In this document: positions 50,471 through 59,071 of the stretch, in pieces
How positions within the stretch are numbered: position 1 is the stretch's first letter
Layout: every line of letters begins with the position of its first letter
NCBI RefSeq assembly: GCF_022695595.1
Contig: NZ_CP074380.1
Location: forward strand, 3,291,001 to 3,355,000
Length of the DNA: 64,000 nucleotides
Direction of reading: 5' to 3'
From: Streptomyces sp. MST-110588
GTDB taxonomy: Bacteria; Actinomycetota; Actinomycetes; Streptomycetales; Streptomycetaceae
The notes under the pieces: generated by a model
Told to the model about the DNA's origin: nothing
What the model saw: only the letters and a program-made list of their open reading frames with translations
Database searches by the model: none
Translations under genes and position numbers: made by a program

Positions 50471-50861
50471 CAGAGGGAGCCCGCTTGGCGGGCATTGCTG
50501 AAGGACCGGTTGGAAGTCACAACCGGCGGCTCGGGGACGGCCGGGCGTGGGCGTATCGGGGACTCCCCGCAGGGCCGTGTGCAAGACGCAGGCTTCCTTT
50601 TACGGCGTACCAGCCACGCACACGGCCCGAGGAGAGGCCCCGGTGCGACCGCGCCCCACCCCACCCACCGACCGCACCGGGCTAAAGACCAAACAACCCG
50701 CACATGACCGACAAGGAAGCGCCGCAGGCATCGCGCCACACACAGCAACCACCCACCAACGAACCGCCGCCCACAAGCGCCGCGCCGCCACGGGCGGAAA
50801 CCGGCGAAAGCGGATACGCCCGGACTGGACGGCATGGTGCCGTTCCGGGAGAGTGATCGGC
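50471..50861. other. Gap between the two DUF397 genes
   Basis: No gene is supported here. The stretch includes TTGGAAGTCACAACCGGC and a run of poor coding frames. The last 20 bases repeat GTTCCGGGAGAGTGATCGG, which is also the WFRESDR-coding segment of the first DUF397 gene (50365-50383), here serving as ribosome-binding region of the second DUF397 gene. Confidence 0.55.
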
Positions 50862-51077
50862 ATGAACCGACCCGATCCCAGCAAGCTCAACTGGCAGAAG
50901 GCCACGGACGACGAGAACGCAGAGGAGTACATCGAAGTCGCCTTCGGCGACCACGACGACGTCCACCTGCGCACGAACACCGACCCCGACACCATCGTCA
51001 CCACCACCCAGGCCAAGTGGGACGCCTTCGTCCTCGGCGTACAAGCAGGCGAGTTCGATCACTTCGTCGGGCTCTGA
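50862..51077 (+). CDS. Second DUF397-like protein
   Basis: The 71-residue product starts MNRPDPSKLNWQKATDDENA and goes on with EEYIEVAFGDHDDVHLRTNT and TQAKWDAFVLGVQAGEFDHF. It follows the DUF397 plan (W-QK, then I-E-VA, then W-FV-G) but is more acidic than its neighbour. CGGGAGAG sits eight bases upstream. It probably also belongs to the Scr1 regulator module, or to a lost second one. Confidence 0.83.
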   Translation: MNRPDPSKLNWQKATDDENAEEYIEVAFGDHDDVHLRTNTDPDTIVTTTQAKWDAFVLGVQAGEFDHFVGL

Positions 51078-51266
51078 GCCCGGCCGGCCCGATGGGCGTC
51101 CTGCACGCCCGCGCGCCCAGCTTTCGCGTCGGATCGCGCAAAGAAAGCCGCCAAGTCGACATCCCGAAGCCGATTTGTCGGCGAAGATGGTCCCGGCCCG
51201 TGCCGCGCACCGCGGCATGGGCATACAGACACCGGCAAGTTCCTACAAGGGGCGGTGAGTTCATAC

Positions 51267-51575
51267 ATGTTCATGGCAGCCGAAAAAGGCGACATCACCA
51301 CCATCATCGGCGGAATCGCCCCGAACTGGGGCCCGTTCGGATCACTGGGCAACGAGGCCCGGGTGATGATCGAGGTGGTGATGGCGGTCGCGATCCTGCT
51401 CTGCCTCGGCATCGCGATCTGGGGCGCGGCCAAGCAGCGCATCGGGGCAACCGCGCTGCGTGACACGTTCAGCGCCGAGCAGGGCAAGGGCCTGATCGTC
51501 GCCGGCCTCACCGGCGTCTTCATCATCGGCTCGCTCGGAACGCTGTTCACCATCGTTTACGGGATGGCCGTCTAG
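51267..51575 (+). CDS. Small membrane protein, VirB2/pilin-like component
   Basis: The 102-residue protein has two transmembrane helices (about residues 30-50 and 72-93) separated by a short charged loop (AKQRIGATALRDTFSAEQGK), the layout of VirB2/TrbC-type subunits. It is the first of the plus-strand secretion genes. ATG 51267 is chosen because a GGTGAG lies seven bases ahead; GTG 51255 would add four residues. A pilin role is inferred from position and topology only. Confidence 0.68.
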   Translation: MFMAAEKGDITTIIGGIAPNWGPFGSLGNEARVMIEVVMAVAILLCLGIAIWGAAKQRIGATALRDTFSAEQGKGLIVAGLTGVFIIGSLGTLFTIVYGMAV

Positions 51576-51951
51576 CCGCTCGGACGCTCATACGCTCAGC
51601 CGCTCGCCCCCGTACGGCCTCATCTCCCTGTCCCATCCCCTCCCCTCCCTTCCCCTCACCGGCCCCCTCCCCTCACCGGCCCCAGCCCCCTCCGAGGCCC
51701 ATGCTGATGCCCCCTCACCCCGGCCCGGCGCACCCCCGCACCCCTCACACCCCTCCTATCGCTCGCGCCGCTCACGCCACCCACGCCGCTCGCACCGCGG
51801 GCACCGCTCCCGCCCAGCATCTGAGGCCCCGTCGCCCTGACACGTACCCGTACCACCGCACGCCCGAGCCGCCGCCCGCACGGCTACGGTCATACACGGG
51901 CGGCGAAACGACGGCAGTGATGACGAAGTCGGCAGAGGGGGCACAGGAACG
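51576..51951. other. C-rich gap before VirB8-like gene
   Basis: No gene is supported. The sequence is C-rich with a 17-base direct repeat (CTCCCCTCACCGGCCCC at about 51650-51685) and CGCTCACGCCACCCACGCCG-like words. The last 60 bases precede the VirB8-like gene with CACAGGAAC as ribosome-binding site. Confidence 0.5.
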
Positions 51952-52839
51952 ATGAGTCTCAACGATGACGACGGTTACGGGAGCGGCGGCTACGCGGGCG
52001 GCGGCCATGCGGGCGGCGACTACGGCCGTACGGACACGGGGCAGACCCGCACCCGGCTCCCCGACGGCGGGAGCCAGGCGTACGGCGGGGCACGCCGCTC
52101 CCGTACGGGCCTGTCCAGCCGGAACCTGATCACGGTCGTCGGCGTGGTCGTACTCCTGATCGCAGCCATCGCGTTCGCCAACCGCGGCGGCGGAACCGGC
52201 GGCGGGGACGGCGGCGCGAAGGGCGACGCGGACAAGGGCGCGCAGGCGCAGTCCACCGCGCCGACCGGCGAGAAGCCGGTCAAGGGCAAGGACGCCGGCA
52301 TCGCCACCGGCTTCGCCAGGACCGAGCAGGGGGCACAGTCCGCGGCGGCGAACTACGTGGTGGCGCTGACGGGCGTCGGCATGTACGAGGCTGACAAGCG
52401 GCGGCAGATAATCGAGACCGTCTACGCGCCGTCCGTGGCGGCGGCACGCAAGCGCGACCTGGACAAGGTGTTCACCGACCCGGCGTTCCTCGGCAGGATC
52501 GGGCTCCAGCCCGACGGCACCGCGCCCAAGGGCGGCACCTTCGTCTCCAGGTCGAATCCCGTCGGCACCAAGATCGAAGCGTTCCAGGGCGACTCGGCCA
52601 AGGTGGCGGTCTGGTATTCGGCGCTGTTCGGGATCGCTGGTGGCAGCTCGAAGAACCCTGTGACGGAGAGCTGGTTCACCAACACGTTCGACCTGAAGTG
52701 GGTGGACGGGGACTGGAAGGTCGTCGACTTCACCGAGAAGAACGGGCCGGCCCCCATCGGGCAGGACCAAGCCGCCTCGTCGGCCGAGGAGATGTCCAAG
52801 GCCGTGGAAGGGTTCGGAGGCTTCACCTATGCCCGCTGA
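51952..52839 (+). CDS. VirB8/TcpC-like bitopic membrane protein
   Basis: The 295-residue protein has a Gly/Tyr-rich cytoplasmic N-terminus with GGYAGGGHAGGDYGR, one transmembrane helix (about residues 59-77) and a large extracytoplasmic NTF2-like domain (GFARTEQGAQSAAANYVVAL to ESWFTNTFDLKWVDGDWKVV). This is the VirB8/TcpC plan used in type IV secretion. The start ATG 51952 has AGGAAC upstream. It ends 11 bases inside the next gene. Confidence 0.82.
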   Translation: MSLNDDDGYGSGGYAGGGHAGGDYGRTDTGQTRTRLPDGGSQAYGGARRSRTGLSSRNLITVVGVVVLLIAAIAFANRGGGTGGGDGGAKGDADKGAQAQSTAPTGEKPVKGKDAGIATGFARTEQGAQSAAANYVVALTGVGMYEADKRRQIIETVYAPSVAAARKRDLDKVFTDPAFLGRIGLQPDGTAPKGGTFVSRSNPVGTKIEAFQGDSAKVAVWYSALFGIAGGSSKNPVTESWFTNTFDLKWVDGDWKVVDFTEKNGPAPIGQDQAASSAEEMSKAVEGFGGFTYAR

Positions 52840-54195
52840 CGGTCACCGACGTACCCTCTCGCTCATCTCCTTGGTGGCGGTCGTGCAGACCGCTGCCGTA
52901 CTCGCGGCGTCACGTGCCTTCGCCGCACCGTCCCCCAAACCGTCCAAGGATCCCTGCGAGAATATCCGCGGCCCGGCCAAGGATTTCTGCCGCCCGGGCG
53001 ACAGCGGCCCGGCCCCCAAACCCGGCGGCCTCTCCGACAGCCCCCTGGACCCCCTCCAGTCCCTCGCCAAGGGCTGTGCCGACGCCGCCGCCTGGATCAT
53101 CAACAAGCTCTCGGGGGCCGTGAAGTCCACCTCACAGGTGGACTTCACCAACGGGGCGTTCCTGCGCCAGTACGCCGTCGTCTTCGCCGCCTCGACCGTG
53201 CTGACGCTCGTGCTGTGGCTGCTGGCCGTGGCCAAGCGGGCGGTGCGCGGGGTGCCGCTGACCGAGGCGATCAGCGAGGCGGTGGGGTTCCTGTGGCTGA
53301 CGGTGCTCGCGTCCGCGTTCACCCCCCTCATCCTCTATACGGTCGTCTCGGCGGCCGACGGCGTCACCGAGATCATCGCCAAGGGCACCGGCGCACAGAC
53401 CGACACGTTCTTCGGCGCGTTCGCCGAGGCCCTGAAGAAGGGCACCGACATCGGCGGCGGACCGATCATGCTCATCGTCGTGGCGCTGGTGTCCGTGCTG
53501 GCCGCCGGCGTGCTGTGGCTGGAGCTGGTGATCCGGGCCGCGCTGCTCTACGTGGGCGCGCTGCTCGGTACGGTCGTCTACGCCGGCCTGGTCGACAAGA
53601 ACATGTGGGGACATGTCCGGCGCTGGGCCGGCATCATGATCGCCGTCATCATGGTCAAGCCCGTCATCGTGATCGTCCTGGGCATCGCGGGAGCGCTCTC
53701 CGCCGAGAACGGTCCCAACGCGTTCTCGGCCGTCGTCTCGGGCCTCGCCATCATCCTGCTCGCGATCTTCGCCAGTGCGGTGATCTACCGCTTCGTCCCC
53801 GGGTTCGGTGACGAGCTGGTCTCGGCCCGTACGAACAAGAAGCAGGCCACCGACGGCGCGCAGGCCGCCGCCGTGATCTCCTCGCCCGCCGCCCTGGTCT
53901 CGCAGGGCATCAAGACCCACAGCTCCCGTTCCTCCGGCGGCGGGGGCGCCGAGCACGGCGGTGCGGCGCCCCGGCCCGCGGGCGCCGTCTCCGGCGGGGT
54001 GGCCGCCCACGGCGGCCGTACGGGCAGCGGCGCACCGGGCGGCCCCACAGGCGGCACCACAGGCACCCCCACAGGCGGCGCCCAGGTCTCCGCCACCCCC
54101 GCCCCCGCCCCCGTACGCACCCCGGCCCCACGCCCCGCCCCGGCCCGCACGGCACCGCGCGCTCCGGCAAGTCCTCAGGAGGTGATGGGCGTTGA
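52829..54195 (+). CDS. VirB6/TrbL-like polytopic protein, 3' end probably frameshifted
   Basis: The protein has a signal-like start (LSLISLVAVVQTAAVLAASR), a Pro-rich region with Cys pairs, about six transmembrane helices (residues 110-330, including AVVFAASTVLTLVLWLLAV) and a Gly/Pro/Thr-rich tail. This fits VirB6/TrbL-type channel proteins. The frame runs on past 54195 through the next gene as Arg/Pro-rich shadow up to 55069, which cannot be real. A single missing base in the C-runs near 54098-54120 would put the tail into the frame ending TTGA at 54192-54195, overlapping the next start as in its neighbours. Start ATG 52829 overlaps the VirB8-like stop. Confidence 0.72.
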
Positions 54196-55757
54196 CGACC
54201 CAGCCCCACCCGATCACACCCCGTCGCACCTATCTGATCGGCCGCGCCCGGCCCAACGCGATCGTCGGCAAGAACCGCGAGACGGGCGAGATCGCGCTGA
54301 TCATCGCGGGGGCGGCCCTCGGCATGCTGTGCGGCCTGCTGGTGCCCGTACTGCCGCTGCGCATCCTGACCCTCACCGGCTTCCCGGTCCTGGGCATAGC
54401 CGCCGTCTACCTCCCCTACCGGGGCCGTACGTTCTACAAGTGGTTCGAGGTCAACCGCAGCTTCCGCCGCACCCTGCGCAAGGGCGCCACCTACCGCTCC
54501 GCCGCCGCCGAGGCCGGCACCCGCCTGGACGGCCGGGAGGTGGAGATCGGCCCGCCGCCCGGCATCGGCCGTATCACCTGGCTGACCGCGCCCTTCGGCC
54601 CCGACGAGATCGCGGTCCTGCTGCACGCCGACCGCCGTACGGTCACCGCCGCCATCGAGATCGAGGGCCCCGGCGTCGGCCTGCGCGACAGCGAGGACCA
54701 GGAGGCCCTCGTCGACCGCTTCGGCACGCTGCTCAAGCACGTCGCCAACGGCGACGGCTACGTCACCCGCCTCCAGATGCTCGCCCGTACGCTGCCCGCC
54801 GACCCCGACGCCCATGCCAAGGACGTCGCCCAGCGCGGCGACCCCGACTCCCCGCGCTGGCTCCAGGAGTCCTACGAGCAGCTCCAGTCGATGGTCTCCA
54901 CCTCCTCCGAGCAGCACCGCGCCTACCTCGTCGCCTGCATGCACTACACCCGCGAGCTGGCCGCCGAGGCCCACACCATGGCGCGCGCGGCCCGTCTCCA
55001 CCAGAGCGGCGGCCCCCTGCGCAGGAAGCTCGACCGGGACGCGGGCCTGGCCGTGGTCATGGCGCGTGAGCTGACCGACATCTGCGCCCGGCTCGCGGAG
55101 GCGGACATCCGCGTGCGGCAGCCGCTGGGGCAGGCACGGCTGTCCTCGCTGGTCCACTCCATGTACGACCCGGACCACCCCATCGACCACATCCAGGCGA
55201 TGAGCCGGCGCAACGCCTGGCCGGCCGAGTTGGACGCGATGTCACCGACCTACCTCCAGGCCAAGACGCGGGAGTCGGCGACCCGCGCGCCCTGGTGCCA
55301 CGCCACGGCCTGGATCAAGGAATGGCCGCTGACGCCCGTCGGCGTCAACTTCCTGGCACCGTTGCTGGTGCACACTCCCGACGTGATCCGTACGGTGGCG
55401 GTCTGCATGGACCTGGAACCGACCGAGGTGGCCATCGAACGGATGCTGACGGAGAAGACCAACGACGACGCCGAGGCCAGCCGCGCGGCCAAGATGAACC
55501 GGGTCGTGGACCCGCGCGACGTCGCCCACCACGGGCGGGTCGACCAGCGCGGCCACGATCTGGCGTCGGGCGCCGCGGGCGTCAACCTCGTCGGCTACAT
55601 CACCGTCTCCTCCCGCTCCCCCGAGGCGCTGGCCCGCGACAAGCGCACCATCCGCGCCTCGGCCGGCAAGTCCTACCTCAAGCTGGAGTGGTGCGACCGC
55701 GAGCATCACCGGGCCTTCGTCAACACCCTGCCCTTCGCGACCGGAATCCGACGCTGA
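54192..55757 (+). CDS. SCO6880 family type IV secretion-associated protein
   Basis: The 521-residue protein has two N-terminal membrane helices (about residues 32-65, IALIIAGAALGMLCGLLVPV), then a large soluble domain with VDRFGTLLKHVANGDGYVTR and ARAARLHQSGGPLRRKLDRD. It ends with SSRSPEALARDKRTIRASAG and KSYLKLEWCDREHHRAFVNT. It matches the SCO6880 family, which pairs with the VirB4-like ATPase and resembles the N-terminal part of VirB4/PrgI proteins. Start is TTG 54192 with AGGAGG nine bases upstream. It lies 22 bases before the ATPase gene. Confidence 0.87.
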   Translation: MTTQPHPITPRRTYLIGRARPNAIVGKNRETGEIALIIAGAALGMLCGLLVPVLPLRILTLTGFPVLGIAAVYLPYRGRTFYKWFEVNRSFRRTLRKGATYRSAAAEAGTRLDGREVEIGPPPGIGRITWLTAPFGPDEIAVLLHADRRTVTAAIEIEGPGVGLRDSEDQEALVDRFGTLLKHVANGDGYVTRLQMLARTLPADPDAHAKDVAQRGDPDSPRWLQESYEQLQSMVSTSSEQHRAYLVACMHYTRELAAEAHTMARAARLHQSGGPLRRKLDRDAGLAVVMARELTDICARLAEADIRVRQPLGQARLSSLVHSMYDPDHPIDHIQAMSRRNAWPAELDAMSPTYLQAKTRESATRAPWCHATAWIKEWPLTPVGVNFLAPLLVHTPDVIRTVAVCMDLEPTEVAIERMLTEKTNDDAEASRAAKMNRVVDPRDVAHHGRVDQRGHDLASGAAGVNLVGYITVSSRSPEALARDKRTIRASAGKSYLKLEWCDREHHRAFVNTLPFATGIRR

Positions 55758-55779
55758 GCCGCTGGGAGGCGCGTACGTC

Positions 55780-57210
55780 ATGGCCATCCTCGATCCGATC
55801 GCGGCGCTCACCGACGCCTTCACCAGCTTCCTGTTCGGGAAGGTGGAGACGACACGGCTGCCGGTACGGACCTCCACCGGCCAGGCGCAGGCCGTCTACC
55901 TGCCCACCGCGGCCCCGGGCCTCGGCGACTCCGGCGTGATCATCGGCCGCGAGGTCTACAGCGGCAAGGGCTACATCTACGACCCCTTCCAGTTGTACGG
56001 GCAGCAGCTCCCGGCGCCCCACTGGCTGGTGCTCGGGGAGTCCGGCAACGGCAAGTCGGCGCTGGAGAAGACGTACGTACTGCGCCAGTTGCGCTTCAAG
56101 GACCGGCAGGTGGTCGTCCTGGACGCACAGGGCGAGGACGGCGTCGGCGAGTGGAACCTGATCGCCCGGCAGCTCGGCATCACCCCCATCCGCCTGGACC
56201 CCACCTCCGCCATGAACGGCGGCATCCGCCTCAACCCCCTGGACCCGTCGATCACCACGACCGGCCAGCTCGCGCTGCTGCGTACGATCATCGAGGTGGC
56301 GATGGGCCACGGCCTGGACGAGCGGTCCGGCTTCGCGCTCAAGGTCGCCCACGCGTACGTCAACGAGACGATCACCAACCGCCAGCCCGTCCTGACCGAC
56401 ATCGTCGAACAGCTCCGCCACCCGGAGGAGGAGTCGGCGGAGGCGATGAACGTCGCCCTGGACGACGTACGGGCCTGGGGCCTGGACGTGGCGCTGGTGC
56501 TGGACCGGCTGGTCGACGGCGATCTGCGCGGCATGTTCGACGGCCCCACGACCGCCGGCATCGACCTGGACGCGCCGCTGATCGTCTTCGACCTCTCACA
56601 CATCGACCGCAACTCGATCGCGATGCCGATCCTGATGGCGATCGTGGGGGTGTGGCTGGAGCACACCTGGATCCGGCCGGACCGCAAGAAGCGGATCTTC
56701 CTGGTCGAGGAGGCCTGGCACATCATCAACTCCCCGTTCGTGGCCCAGCTCTTCCAGCGGCTGCTGAAGTTCGGGCGGCGGCTGGGCCTGTCCTTCGTCG
56801 CGGTCGTCCACCACCTCAGCGACGTGGTGGACGGCGCGGCGGCCAAGGAGGCCGCCGCGATCCTGAAGATGGCCTCCACGCGGACGATCTACGCGCAGAA
56901 GACCGACGAGGCACGGGCCACCGGAGCAGTGCTGGGCCTGCCGCGCTGGGCGGTGGAGATCATCCCCACGCTGACCCCCGGTATCGCGGTATGGGACGTC
57001 AACGGCAACGTACAGGTCGTCAAACACCTGATCACCGAGGCCGAACGGCCGCTGGTCTACACCGACCGCGCGATGACGGAGACCTCCGCGAACCGTACGG
57101 ACGAGGCGACGGCGATCGAGCGGGCGGCGGACGCGGAGGCGGCGCAGCGGGCCGAGGCGATCGCGATGCAGCGGGCTCTGCGGGGGGAGTCGAGCGAGAC
57201 GGTGGCGTGA
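55780..57210 (+). CDS. VirB4/TraC-like secretion ATPase
   Basis: The 476-residue protein has Walker A LGESGNGKSALEKTYVL (86-93 for the loop), the segment QVVVLDAQGEDGVGEWNLIA, Walker B KRIFLVEEAWHII and RRLGLSFVAVVHHLSDVVDG, all typical of the C-terminal half of VirB4/TraC ATPases. The N-terminal half of VirB4 is supplied by the preceding SCO6880-type protein. It powers assembly or transport at the membrane. The stop overlaps the next frame's GTG (GTGA at 57207-57210). Confidence 0.92.
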   Translation: MAILDPIAALTDAFTSFLFGKVETTRLPVRTSTGQAQAVYLPTAAPGLGDSGVIIGREVYSGKGYIYDPFQLYGQQLPAPHWLVLGESGNGKSALEKTYVLRQLRFKDRQVVVLDAQGEDGVGEWNLIARQLGITPIRLDPTSAMNGGIRLNPLDPSITTTGQLALLRTIIEVAMGHGLDERSGFALKVAHAYVNETITNRQPVLTDIVEQLRHPEEESAEAMNVALDDVRAWGLDVALVLDRLVDGDLRGMFDGPTTAGIDLDAPLIVFDLSHIDRNSIAMPILMAIVGVWLEHTWIRPDRKKRIFLVEEAWHIINSPFVAQLFQRLLKFGRRLGLSFVAVVHHLSDVVDGAAAKEAAAILKMASTRTIYAQKTDEARATGAVLGLPRWAVEIIPTLTPGIAVWDVNGNVQVVKHLITEAERPLVYTDRAMTETSANRTDEATAIERAADAEAAQRAEAIAMQRALRGESSETVA

Positions 57211-58949
57211 GGTGGGAAGGAAGGCGAACGGGGTGGAGCGTGGGCGGGGTGCATGACACCGGTGGGGCCGATGGGTTCGCAGAGCCGTACGGGCGCGGTG
57301 GTGGACGGGACGACGGATACGGATACGGACACGGACGCGGGCGAGGGGGCGGACGAGGCGGGCGGGGTCGGGGCATCCCCGACGCGCTCCTGGTCGGAGT
57401 GCTGGGTTTCCTGCTCGGGCTGACGGTCCTGGCCTGGACGGCGACGGGCCTGGCCGGTCTGTTCGCGCACGGCGCCTGGCCGGACGGCGTCACCTTCCCC
57501 CGCACGCCGCTGGCCCTGCGCAGCCTGATCGGGCAACCGCACGACCTGGCCGGGGCCTGGCCCGGCACACCCAAGGACCAGCTTTCCGGGTACGGGCTGT
57601 TCTGGGGCATCCTCATCAGCGAAGTGCTGGTGCTGCTCGTACTGACGATCTTCGTTCTGGGTACGGTCGCCCGCTACCGCGCCGTACGGGCCGCCCGGCG
57701 CGCGGGAACGGGGCGAGGGGCGAGACCGGGCCGAGGGGTGGGGTCACAGCGGGGATCGGGCCCGGCCCCGGCCGCGTACCCGGCTCCGGTCCCTGTCCAG
57801 GCCCCTGCCCCTGCCCCTGCCCCTGCCCCTGCCCCCGGCGGACATGAAACGGTCACTCCGGATCAATCGGCGACAACATCCAGGCAGAAACCGGCGAAAC
57901 CAGCGGAACCGGCGGAACCAGTGAGATCGGCGAAACCAGCGGAACCGGTCTCGTACGAACGCCCCGTGCCCGAATCCGCGGCACACCTGACCGCCACACC
58001 CACGCCCGAACCCACCCCCCGCCGCCTCCACTTCGGCGCCGACCGGCAGCAGGCCACCGCCCTGGCCGCCGCGGCCATCGCCGCCGCCGAGGGTCCGCTC
58101 GTCGTCGCCACCACCGACCCCGGCCTGTGGGCCGAGACCAAGGACGCCCGCGCCAAGCTGGGCCCGCTGCTCACCTACGACCCCCTGCACCTCCTGGACA
58201 CCCCGGCCCGGTTGCGCTGGTCCCCGGCCGCCGGCTGTACGGACCTGGGTACGGCCGCCGCCCGGGCCGCCGCGCTGCTCGCCCCCGTACGGCCCATGAG
58301 CACGCTCGACTCGGCCGTGGCGGACGCCGCCGAAACGCTCCTGCGCTGCTGGCTGCACGCCGCCGCCGTGGACGGCCGCCCCTTCCGGCAGCTCCACCGC
58401 TGGGCCCACGCGGGCGGCGCCGCGCACGAACCCGTACGCATCCTGCGGACGAACCCCAAGGCGTCGGCGGGTCAGGCCGGCGAGCTGGAGTCGGTGCTGA
58501 CCGCCCATCCGGAACGCCGTGACCTGGCCAAGGAGTTGGTGGCACGATCACTTGCCGCGCTCTCCTCGATCCATATCCGAGACGCCTGCAATCCTCTTCG
58601 ATCTGATGCGCTCATTCTCGAATCATTTATCGACGAAGGGGGAACGCTCTACGTGGTAGGGGAATCCGTTGAGGATCCGCGTACCACTCCGGGTGCGATG
58701 CCGCTGCTCACCGCACTCCTCTCCCACGTGGTCGAGCACGGCCGCCGCATGGCCGAACGGTCATCCGCCGGCCGGCTCGACCCACCACTGACCCTCGTGC
58801 TGGACGACATCGCCGCCCTCGCCCCGCTCCCCGCCCTGCCCGACCTGCTCGGCACGGGCGCCGCGCGCGGCCTGCCGGTCCTCGCGACGATGCGCTCACA
58901 GGAACAGGCCCGCGCCCGCTGGCCGCACCGCCCCCTGCCGGTCCGATAG
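57207..58949 (+). CDS. VirD4/TraG-like coupling protein lacking Walker A
   Basis: The 580-residue frame has a Gly/Arg-rich start, two transmembrane helices (about residues 63-85 and 140-160), a Pro/Ala-rich linker and a soluble domain ending with the VirD4-like LTLVLDDIAALAPLPALPDL and ARGLPVLATMRSQEQARARW. No Walker A loop is visible in ADRQQATALAAAAIAAAEGP onward, so ATP hydrolysis is doubtful. GTG 57207 overlaps the VirB4-like stop; GTG 57240 or 57249 are alternatives. Codons at 58530-58675 are unusually A/T-rich compared with the rest. Confidence 0.82.
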   Translation: MRWEGRRTGWSVGGVHDTGGADGFAEPYGRGGGRDDGYGYGHGRGRGGGRGGRGRGIPDALLVGVLGFLLGLTVLAWTATGLAGLFAHGAWPDGVTFPRTPLALRSLIGQPHDLAGAWPGTPKDQLSGYGLFWGILISEVLVLLVLTIFVLGTVARYRAVRAARRAGTGRGARPGRGVGSQRGSGPAPAAYPAPVPVQAPAPAPAPAPAPGGHETVTPDQSATTSRQKPAKPAEPAEPVRSAKPAEPVSYERPVPESAAHLTATPTPEPTPRRLHFGADRQQATALAAAAIAAAEGPLVVATTDPGLWAETKDARAKLGPLLTYDPLHLLDTPARLRWSPAAGCTDLGTAAARAAALLAPVRPMSTLDSAVADAAETLLRCWLHAAAVDGRPFRQLHRWAHAGGAAHEPVRILRTNPKASAGQAGELESVLTAHPERRDLAKELVARSLAALSSIHIRDACNPLRSDALILESFIDEGGTLYVVGESVEDPRTTPGAMPLLTALLSHVVEHGRRMAERSSAGRLDPPLTLVLDDIAALAPLPALPDLLGTGAARGLPVLATMRSQEQARARWPHRPLPVR

Positions 58950-59071
58950 GCCCTGCGGCTCCGATGAGCCTGCCGGCCCAACAGGACGGCACGGCCCCGA
59001 CAGCGCCCGATAGGACAGCACGGCCCCTCAGGTCGGCCCGGCCCGGACCACGCCGGACCGGGCCGCCCGCC

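Noticed and set aside
54196..55069. Continuation of the VirB6-like frame through the SCO6880 gene
   Set aside because: Translation is Arg/Pro/Gly-rich and lies on top of a clear coding frame with good start and motifs; explained by a frameshift in the upstream gene.
47706..58949. Integrative conjugative element
   Set aside because: No integrase, relaxase, Tra FtsK-type translocase, tRNA attachment site or flanking repeats were seen, and codon usage is host-like apart from one patch.
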